Below, piece after piece: positions 23,001 through 28,996 of a stretch of 28,996 nucleotides of DNA (the stretch's first letter is position 1; every line of letters starts with the position of its first letter). This DNA comes from an uncultured Treponema sp. (GTDB lineage: Bacteria > Spirochaetota > Spirochaetia > Treponematales > Treponemataceae). The notes beneath the pieces are model-generated. The model had not been told where the DNA came from. It saw nothing but the letters and a program-made list of their open reading frames with translations, and ran no database searches. Position numbers and translations under genes: made by a program. The stretch covers positions 1 to 28,996 of the forward strand of contig CAKZZO010000026.1 of NCBI GenBank assembly GCA_937885175.1. The letters run 5' to 3'.

Positions 23001-26000
23001 ACGTTCCAGTTTGCTCCTGTTTCCCAGTTGGCATCCACCGTGCCTTGCCATTCAAACGCCAGAGCGGCAAATTTCCAGCCGTTGCTCAGGACGGTGGTCA
23101 AAACCGCTCCAGACGCAATCGTACTGTTAGTCGTTGTAAAGGCTCCGGCAACCACGCTGCCCGCCGTTTCTGAAATCTGCACGTCATTTCCCACAGAAAG
23201 GTAAGCGCCTGCAAAGGCTGACTTTGCCACCACAAAGCGACCGCTTCCTGTAAGGGAAATCCGCTGACTTTCTGTGCCAAAAAGCGTAAGAGAGCCAGAG
23301 GTAAGTGTCGTCACCGTCTGGCTCGTTCCTGCACCAAGGGTCAGACTTGTGCCTGCCGTGCTTGCCATAAGCGTGCCGAATGTGTTGCTGCCAGAAAATA
23401 TCGTGTCTGCATTGCATAGAGCGGAGGAAAAAGAATTGTCTCCCCCAAGTGTCATGCCGCTTCCTTTAAAAATCGCTGAGGCAAATGCAGTACCTGTCGT
23501 GCTGTTTCCGCTGACACTGGCATTGTCACCGCTAAAGATAACGGTGCCGCCATTTGCATCAAAGGTGGTGGTAAGGAAATCGACATCTGAGGCAAACGTT
23601 GTGGTCTCCTTTGAGGCGGTCAGGCTGCCGTTACTTCCTGAATAGGCTCCAGTGAATGTGGCAGAACCGTCTGAAAGGGTAATAGTGCCCTTGTTCTGCA
23701 CCGTGCTGGCAAATGTCACACTTCCCCCGCCGCCTGTTATCGTGCCTGTGGTCTCATTGGTGACAGAACCGTTAAAAGTGAGGGGGCTTGCATTTCCCAT
23801 TATCGTTCCGCTGTTGGTGAGCGCACCAGTGTATGTCTGCACTCCGTCCGTTTTGACAACGCTTTTAACAATAATTGCAGGTGCGTCCGCTGTAAGGAAG
23901 GTAAGCGGATTTTGCGTTCTGTCTCCTACGGATTCTTCAAAGGTCACCGTTCCTGCCGCCCCAATCGAAAGTCCATGGGTAACCGCATTCCCTCGTCCAT
24001 CGCTGAAAATTTTATAGGAAAAAGAAATATCGCCTTCCTTTGATGTAAGCGATGAGTCTCCTTCGGATGCAATATCATCGTTGTCCGCTCCATAAAGAGC
24101 AAGGTAGCCGGAATAAGTCTGGTTGCCAGTCGTCGTGACCGACACGCCGCAAAGAGTCAAGGTATATTCCGGGTCACCTTGAAAGTCAGTACCGTTTATC
24201 GTACAGGAAAGCGAAGCAAGCGGGCTTGTCTTTCCCACGTCCTTATGAAATGAGACATAGCCGCCCTGTAGCGTCAGTGCCTTGTTTCCATCAATCGTTT
24301 CATCAAAGGCAATCACATGACCTGACGCACCGCCGATTGTGGCTTTATTTGCAAGAGTCACTGGACTTTTAAAGCGGGCATCCCCCTGTATGGTCAGTTC
24401 TTCCGTTTCCGTTCCCAGCTGAATTCCTTCTGTCGCCAAAATCGAATAGCCGCTTGCCACACCAAGCGTTCCGCTTAAAATCAATTTATTATAGGAAAGA
24501 TTTGCAATTTCTCTGACACTCCCACTTCCGTCTCCCGCATAATGCCAGACTCCCCTTTCCGTGACACTTGCCCCCGCAGCAGGAAGCGTTATCGTCTCAC
24601 TTCCCGTCAAAAGCACCGTGCCGGAACTGGTATAAGTACCTGATGCGGTAAAAGACGCTGAGCCGCGCAAATCAACACTGCCGTAATTGGTAAGGGAAGC
24701 CGTAGAAAAACCCAAACCTCCTCCCAGCGTTATTTTTGCCGTATGGAAAGATTCACTGGCGGTGCCCACCGTCAAAGATCTGACAGAATAGGTAATTGCA
24801 CCGCTAAAGGAGGGGTAGCGGTGTCTGCCGTCAGGAATAAGAATATGGCTCGATGATGAAGGTATGCTTTGCGGACTCCAGTTTGCCGCCACCGCAGGAG
24901 AAGAACTCGTATTTCCTGTCCACGTATAGGTATAGTCCGCAAAAACCCAGTTGACGTTGTTTCCGCCGTCCACATTGTCGTTATCTGGGGCGGTGGCAGT
25001 GCTTTTCGCCGTGATGATATTTGTCGCATGGGAATCACTTACGTCCACATACTGCACTGTGGATGTCGCTTCCGTAGTTGCAGGCGCAGAAATATTCCAT
25101 GCCGTTCCCGGACTTGCACTTTTGAGGGTAATCCGACTGCCACTCGCCCCTGCAAGGGTAAAGGATGAAGAAATCGTCTGGCTCGTTCCTGCACCAAAAG
25201 TAAGCGTTTTGCCTGGTGTTACCGCTTTAAAGGCATTAAATGTATTTGACCCAGTAATGCTTGTGCTTTCGCCAAAGTCCACATCGTAAAAGACTTGGCT
25301 TCCGCTCACCGTTTTTTCAACCCCCTTAAATGAGAGGGCATAACCATTTACCACCAGTCCGCCAGTGGCGTTGCGGTTCGTCCAGTCGCCGTAGACAGAA
25401 AATGCCTTTTCACCCGCGGGTGAGGCGTAAAGCGTCAGTGTCGCTCCGTCATCAATGGTAAGATTGTTCAACCACGAATAGTTTTCTGTTGGATTATTGA
25501 TTTGCAGCGTACCGTTTCCCGTTATTTCCAGCGTTCCTGCCCGACTGTCACTTGTGCCTGCCTTAAAGTCATCCGCCGTCAGACTTGCCGTCTTAATCAT
25601 ATTGTTGCTGAAAACCGAATTGGCGGAAATTTCTGTTGCAGCCGTAATCGTACCGTAATTTATCAGGGAAGGAACACCTGTTATGGAAGGAGCCGTAATC
25701 GTTCCTCCATTTTGAATCTTGGTGTCCGTCGCCACATTTGCCATCGTAATGGAAGAAGCCGAAACGATTCCACCGGCCGCTGTATAGAGACAGTTTTTTA
25801 TTTCCTCATCGCCTTTTTCCAGCGCAATTTTTGCCGCATTTCCTTTCGTCACGGTGGCAGGATTATTTTCAAAAGCAATATCGCCAGACACAGAAAGATT
25901 ACCCTGCGCCTCTACCAGCAGATTCGTATAGTAGCACGTCATATTGCCAGTTACATTAAGCGTTTCCTCCACATCAATCGCATAAGAATACTCATCAGAA

Positions 26001-27961
26001 ACATTATTTGTTGACAATCCAGCAATCTCCGCCGTTTTTCCCTGCCCTACCACCAGAGCCGTACCGCTGCTCATATTTAATACATTATTAAAAACAAAGT
26101 CGCAGTCCAGCCGCAGACATCCGATGACACCATCCTGGTTACTTACTCGGGTCAGCGCTGTTCTTGATGCCACTGTGAGCGAATCTCCCGTAATCCGGGC
26201 CGTAAAACCTTCGGGATAGGCGGCCGCTGACAGATACTCGGTCACACTATCATAGCGTTCCATGAGCAATTCAGTAGCGGTAACGGTTCCGTTAGTCACA
26301 ATCGTTACATTTCCGCCAAAACGCAAGCGGTAAAAGTCCTGATTGCTGCACGTGGTCATTGTCTTTTGTGAATCATCAGTATTCGTGGTAAAAAAGTGAA
26401 CCGTGCCACCACCGTGAGTAAAAGTGCCGGCAGAAAAATCCGCATTCCCATAAAAGACCGTATCTCCAGACGAAGCCGTAAAAGAAGCACCTGCACCAGA
26501 CTCATAATCGCCATTGCATATAATTTTTCCGCTTCCGCAGGAGAATGTGCCGTTGTTGGACACCGTGCTGTTAAAGGAGACCGATCCGTCACCTGTGAAT
26601 GTACCATTATTTGTCACACTGCCTTCAAAAACAGAAGTCAGCAATCCCTTGTCATTTTTTGCAGGAAGCGTAAGACTTCCTCCGCTCTCAACTGATGTGC
26701 TTCCCCTAATCGTCAAAGTACCATTTTTCACGCCAGTTCCCGTACGCTGCGCCATTGTAAAAGAGCCTTTTACCGTCAGACTGCCTGATACCGTCACAGA
26801 GTCACTTGTATAGCCGAAGAATTCACTATCGCCCAAAACTTCTATGCTGGTCGCTGTGAGTGCAAAGTCGCTGTCTGCTGATGTTGATATCTGAAGTTTT
26901 CCACTTGATACCTGCAAGCCACCCACCCTGCAGCTATTAAAAAGCACATAACCTTCAACAGCAATGGAAGATGCGCTATAATCCTCAGCCGTGCCTACTA
27001 TAGACACCCTTGCTTGAGTTCCCGTAGTGTTAGTAGAGTTTTTGATGGTAAGCGAATAAGAGCCGTCCGCCAAGGTCAGATTGTTGACCGTCTTTCCCCC
27101 AGGAATTATCGCCGTGTCTCCATTGGCACAGCCAGGATAGTGACCTATCGGAACAGGCGCTCCACTTGCATTGTCTTTGCGCCAGTTAGTGCTTTCATTC
27201 CACGCATCGCTCGATGTTCCCACCCAGTAGTACACTTTTACCGTGTTCTGGTCTTCATAGTTTACAGATGAATCTATGCTTACGCCTGCCGGTGTAGACG
27301 TAGCCTGACTGAGAGAAAGCGTTCCCGTTCCATCACCAGAAAATGAGACTTCCCCACCCTGTCCTGATTTTTCATTAACAATATTCTTAGCCGTAATTTT
27401 CGCATTATTTTCCAAAGTGACTGTAGATGCAGAAGATGTGTTTTTGTAGCGTATATCCTCAGTAACAGAAATCGTTCCATTTCCTGAAACAGTAAAATGC
27501 ACTTCCTTTGCATTACCGCCTTTATTGCCCAATATCAGATGCCCCACCGTTACCTGTACACCGTCAGAAAGCACCAATGTTACTGATTGTCCCTCATCGC
27601 TTTCTATATACAGGCTTCCCAATGTGATGTCATTTGTAATATAGACAACAATATTATTTTCGCCATTATCCTCCGTATTCAAGTATACAATTGCAGTCGT
27701 ATTATCATGTCCGTTTGCATTCTGCCCCGGATAATCCGCAGATGAGTCGGAAATATTCTGCCAGCCCACTCCTAAATACTGCCAGTTCTTGTAATTTGAC
27801 CACTCATAAACCGCATTCCCGCCAACAGTTGAAGTCTGCCCGTCCTGCCACCTATACTCAGTCGCCGCATAGATTGCACCCCCGCCCACGCACATGAGCA
27901 CGCACAGCAAAACTCTGCGCCAAAAAAGAGAAAATCCACTCTGACCATTCAACCGTGCCAT
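20075..27961 (-). CDS. Giant repetitive secreted protein with FlgD-type C-terminal domain
   Basis: A protein of 2,628 residues, by far the largest gene here. Residues 1-34 are a signal peptide (basic MARLNGQ, later LCVLMCVGGGAIYA). The body is Ser/Thr/Gly/Asn-rich, with many short strands of the N-x-G-T-I/F type, as in beta-helical adhesins. A module with W-x-G, NW, P and I-I/L-I-P recurs at about 38-120, 242-310, 1007-1085 and 1635-1710. Longer cycles end in G-T-S-Q-T and a DGGNN-x-x-W-x-F junction. Residues 2170-2525 are a non-repetitive domain. The last 100 (GVTIMNNVINVNEREQALLQ, then YYRWDGSNAGGSSVARGIYF) form an FlgD-type Ig-like domain. There is no autotransporter barrel. The ATG at 27961 is preferred over a GTG 9 bases upstream. 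Function is unknown, possibly surface adhesion. Confidence 0.85.
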   Translation of the reverse strand: MARLNGQSGFSLFWRRVLLCVLMCVGGGAIYAATEYRWQDGQTSTVGGNAVYEWSNYKNWQYLGVGWQNISDSSADYPGQNANGHDNTTAIVYLNTEDNGENNIVVYITNDITLGSLYIESDEGQSVTLVLSDGVQVTVGHLILGNKGGNAKEVHFTVSGNGTISVTEDIRYKNTSSASTVTLENNAKITAKNIVNEKSGQGGEVSFSGDGTGTLSLSQATSTPAGVSIDSSVNYEDQNTVKVYYWVGTSSDAWNESTNWRKDNASGAPVPIGHYPGCANGDTAIIPGGKTVNNLTLADGSYSLTIKNSTNTTGTQARVSIVGTAEDYSASSIAVEGYVLFNSCRVGGLQVSSGKLQISTSADSDFALTATSIEVLGDSEFFGYTSDSVTVSGSLTVKGSFTMAQRTGTGVKNGTLTIRGSTSVESGGSLTLPAKNDKGLLTSVFEGSVTNNGTFTGDGSVSFNSTVSNNGTFSCGSGKIICNGDYESGAGASFTASSGDTVFYGNADFSAGTFTHGGGTVHFFTTNTDDSQKTMTTCSNQDFYRLRFGGNVTIVTNGTVTATELLMERYDSVTEYLSAAAYPEGFTARITGDSLTVASRTALTRVSNQDGVIGCLRLDCDFVFNNVLNMSSGTALVVGQGKTAEIAGLSTNNVSDEYSYAIDVEETLNVTGNMTCYYTNLLVEAQGNLSVSGDIAFENNPATVTKGNAAKIALEKGDEEIKNCLYTAAGGIVSASSITMANVATDTKIQNGGTITAPSITGVPSLINYGTITAATEISANSVFSNNMIKTASLTADDFKAGTSDSRAGTLEITGNGTLQINNPTENYSWLNNLTIDDGATLTLYASPAGEKAFSVYGDWTNRNATGGLVVNGYALSFKGVEKTVSGSQVFYDVDFGESTSITGSNTFNAFKAVTPGKTLTFGAGTSQTISSSFTLAGASGSRITLKSASPGTAWNISAPATTEATSTVQYVDVSDSHATNIITAKSTATAPDNDNVDGGNNVNWVFADYTYTWTGNTSSSPAVAANWSPQSIPSSSSHILIPDGRHRYPSFSGAITYSVRSLTVGTASESFHTAKITLGGGLGFSTASLTNYGSVDLRGSASFTASGTYTSSGTVLLTGSETITLPAAGASVTERGVWHYAGDGSGSVREIANLSYNKLILSGTLGVASGYSILATEGIQLGTETEELTIQGDARFKSPVTLANKATIGGASGHVIAFDETIDGNKALTLQGGYVSFHKDVGKTSPLASLSCTINGTDFQGDPEYTLTLCGVSVTTTGNQTYSGYLALYGADNDDIASEGDSSLTSKEGDISFSYKIFSDGRGNAVTHGLSIGAAGTVTFEESVGDRTQNPLTFLTADAPAIIVKSVVKTDGVQTYTGALTNSGTIMGNASPLTFNGSVTNETTGTITGGGGSVTFASTVQNKGTITLSDGSATFTGAYSGSNGSLTASKETTTFASDVDFLTTTFDANGGTVIFSGDNASVSGNSTTGTAFASAIFKGSGMTLGGDNSFSSALCNADTIFSGSNTFGTLMASTAGTSLTLGAGTSQTVTTLTSGSLTLFGTESQRISLTGSGRFVVAKSAFAGAYLSVGNDVQISETAGSVVAGAFTTTNSTIASGAVLTTVLSNGWKFAALAFEWQGTVDANWETGANWNVGLVPGGENFTDATVTIPDACARYPVLASSAYTVQSLILGSNAATTPTASLTISGTGSLSVGDAFTNYGRIIYQSGGRISDGSGNPINDTANGGWVEYDGADTVTDFASDSGMDYANLQVRGAANLGGNIRVSGRFENTAAGLLDGNYELSVGGDALVEGSLGSTVALGALEIVGAGSLAAPVSTRGAQVYGGAVTLTDHVELASSDANLTFSSTVDSENAPKQNLTLKAVEVTFSHGVAVGVLDVTAAVTVEEAANIHATGLQKYGGNVVNKGVISGDNLISFAGDVINTGTITAPALSDGTVSLAFGGAYTGSDGSLIGAKTSDADTSPNPSIAFTGNVTLGTFVHNDDMLLFNGSSAQTFVSKGQSVGNITFANSAGVTISDNLTLSGDWINTAVCTASAEVTFVGEGKTVSGNNTFATAYFTGKDTMITGDNTFATAVFTADASLSGDNLFATFSADTADSTLSFAPDSTQTVTDLFYVQGQEDHLITLKSLTDGATWNISVPVDKTDVAYVLVSDSISAFDAIKARLSTDGGNNTFWDFMEGLPLPSLTMMLSPVGDTHMYAIFAGKIYFNGSSLGQLTGEDYAEAISLVADNLQFIKAGGNPATDSSCLQSDWNIEHIAFVAEDEGYTVLQLQVNKLVRLEDISSIAIYIKVLEAPSLKHAHAISDFALNVVQPVYAYAGEATSAAIRDFTADAQDRLRAESDITLQVQLVSGRDERGKSLPVKNGEKAVLIPDIKADIKSIWKSDVVNSLLGTDWRVWLTTALDSLSSGYNDSPQNSQTASAVEESGGLLFNYTLVNAADKSSQADYYGWKADDEVQFIFKMQDSFGNDILLDIDGDGSKKIPLYALCMPKLPAKAMPMVDLWSFKFKDVQKQRGGVTIMNNVINVNEREQALLQVDMPEEGFLNVYVMTLDGNIVQQLEHGRISAGTHYYRWDGSNAGGSSVARGIYFVRVVGSGIDETRKVLCVKD
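23315..23337. repeat. Exact internal repeat of the giant gene, copy 2
   Basis: Twenty-three bases here are identical to 25175-25197. Both encode the G-A-G-T-S-Q-T turn near the end of each large cycle, about 620 codons apart, which points to segmental duplication within the gene. Confidence 0.75.
25175..25197. repeat. Exact internal repeat of the giant gene, copy 1
   Basis: Identical over 23 bases to 23315-23337 and in the same reading frame. A third, diverged protein-level copy (DSTQTVTDLF) lies near 21580. Confidence 0.75.
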
Positions 27962-27978
27962 GGGGTACACAATCCTCT

Positions 27979-27990
27979 ATCATAAGTATA
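27979..27990 (-). promoter_or_regulatory. Candidate -10 boxes of the giant gene
   Basis: The minus strand has TATACT (27990-27985) and TATGAT (27984-27979) in series, 17-24 bases before the ATG at 27961. GAGG sits between them and the start. No good -35 is seen, so an activator may be needed. Confidence 0.35.
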
Positions 27991-28365
27991 CACCAAAACC
28001 CCACAGAAAAAAAGCCACTGAGCTAGCCAAATTTAACCTGTCGAAAGCCACGGACACGCGTGGAAAACCGCAGATGAACACCGATTATCACGGGCATGGC
28101 ACAGATATGTAGGTTCAATTTCACGTTTTGGCAAACAGTCATGCTGAGGAATGAAGTTCCGAAGCATCCCGTCGTTTTAGGGTATGCAAGATAGATTCTT
28201 CACGCTTTCGGCGTTCAGAATGACCTTGACGATTTCGGCGTTCAGAATGATCTTGCGTAAGCTAAGAGCATGAAACTCACCATTTGACCATATACATAAA
28301 ACAACACGATTTTTCCACTTTTTTCCTAAAAATTTAGCCTAAAATGCAAATTCGCTGCCTATATA
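27991..28365. repeat. Repeat-rich intergenic region
   Basis: No gene is supported here. CCACG-GACACG-CGTGG (28048-28063) is a 5-bp hairpin. TTTCGGCGTTCAGAATGA occurs at 28206-28223 and again at 28233-28250, a 27-base tandem period. With the upstream ATGCTGAGGAATGAAG (28141-28156), this resembles dispersed repeats seen in many bacterial genomes around mobile or accessory genes. It separates the giant gene from the divergent Rpn-family gene. Confidence 0.6.
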
Positions 28366-28371
28366 TATAGT
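28366..28371 (+). promoter_or_regulatory. Candidate -10 box of the Rpn-family gene
   Basis: TATAGT follows a TATATATA run. The short inverted repeat AGAGA-ATCA-TCTCT (28374-28387) lies at or just after the expected start point and could be an operator or 5' hairpin. The -35 is unclear. Confidence 0.35.
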
Positions 28372-28415
28372 GTAGAGAATCATCTCTGAAAAAATCCTAT
28401 TTTCGAGGTAACAGA

Positions 28416-28996
28416 ATGAAAAGAGAAATCATACCGTCCACGCCGGGACTGCACTACCAGATACTGATTGACGAGGAGGTGAAGCAGCAGGCCGCCCAGG
28501 CCGTAGCACAGGGGCGTACCCTCAACCTCAAGAACGACATCGTGTTCAAATCATTCTTCTCCAAGGACTGCAAAGAGTCCGCCTTCTGCCGCCGAAAGAT
28601 GCTCTCCGCCGTCATCGGCAGAACCGTTACGGACACCACCGTGCTCAACCCCGAGATCCTCCCCACCCGCCTTGACGGAAAGTTCCCCCGTCTGGACATA
28701 CACTGCCGACTTGACGACGGAAGCGAGGTTGACGTGGAGATCCAGAACTCCATGTATAAAGACGACCAGGTGAGACGCTCCATCTACTATGCCGCCAGCC
28801 TCACCCGTAACGCACTCACATCAGGCGACCAGTATGCCCTACTCCCCCACGTCTACCAGATTCAGTTCATGGACTTCACCGTGGTAAGGGACGACCGCCG
28901 CCTCCACCACACCTACCTCTTCAAGGAGCGGGAGGACAACACGGAGCTGAGCGACATCGTGCAGATTCACTACATAGAGTTGCCCAAGATTGCGGA
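28416..28996 (+). CDS. Rpn-family PD-(D/E)XK recombination-promoting nuclease, partial
   Basis: An open frame of 193 codons that runs off the right edge without a stop. It encodes the PD-(D/E)XK nuclease/transposase family (Rpn/YhgA-like). After a basic start come NLKNDIVFKSFFSKD and the helix RRKMLSAVIGRTV. The active-site block is LDIHCRLDDGSEVDVEIQNS (101-120), with the first Asp, then E-V-D-V-E-I-Q as the D-x(n)-E-x-Q core. RRSIYYAASLTRNAL and VYQIQFMDF are also typical. Rpn proteins are DNases that stimulate recombination and are often found in many copies. GAGG lies 7 bases before the ATG. Codons end mostly in C or G, unlike the neighbours, which suggests recent transfer. Confidence 0.87.
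   Translation, partial: MKREIIPSTPGLHYQILIDEEVKQQAAQAVAQGRTLNLKNDIVFKSFFSKDCKESAFCRRKMLSAVIGRTVTDTTVLNPEILPTRLDGKFPRLDIHCRLDDGSEVDVEIQNSMYKDDQVRRSIYYAASLTRNALTSGDQYALLPHVYQIQFMDFTVVRDDRRLHHTYLFKEREDNTELSDIVQIHYIELPKIA

Overview
The window looks like a chromosomal segment from a Treponema-like spirochaete. The evidence is a fliS/flgN-type flagellar export-chaperone pair behind a sigma-28 promoter, a LolA, RodZ-like and FtsH neighbourhood, a large secreted protein ending in an FlgD-type Ig-like sorting domain, and many envelope genes. The genus is an inference from gene content and protein style. No rRNA, tRNA, CRISPR array or complete insertion sequence was found.

Left part (1-5810): a Phd/VapC-type toxin-antitoxin pair with a near-consensus promoter abuts, stop codon to stop codon, a minus-strand cluster reading ftsH, lolA, rodZ-like, rimO. 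rimO is broken: its N-terminal and radical-SAM halves are joined out of frame to its TRAM domain, with about 150 residues missing. The last codons of ftsH lie in a repeat that recurs elsewhere as non-coding DNA.

Middle (5811-11133): fliS, a FlgN-like gene and an HD dNTP triphosphohydrolase run on the plus strand. They converge on an OmpA-like protein plus M15 peptidase operon. A MITE-like inverted repeat and a small membrane-anchored Holliday-junction-resolvase-like nuclease follow.

Right-middle (11134-19759): a RelA/SpoT homologue keeps its synthetase residues but has lost hydrolase residues and lacks an ACT domain. A minus-strand four-gene operon follows: alpha/beta hydrolase that looks like a pseudoenzyme, U32 peptidase, outer-membrane protein, lipoprotein phosphoesterase. 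Then come metA (residue pattern of an acetyltransferase) and a pilZ-rlmM-like operon.

Right part (19784-28996): a second, larger MITE-like element, a 2,628-residue repetitive secreted protein built from four W...NW modules, a repeat-rich gap, and a truncated Rpn-family PD-(D/E)XK nuclease/transposase gene running off the end.

Cross-cutting signals: at least four genes have a -10 box ending exactly 6 nt before the ATG (dgt, the resolvase-like gene, the alpha/beta hydrolase, pilZ), and metA is close to this. This predicts leaderless transcripts. Two dispersed repeat families sit at gene ends, and one was co-opted as coding sequence in ftsH.
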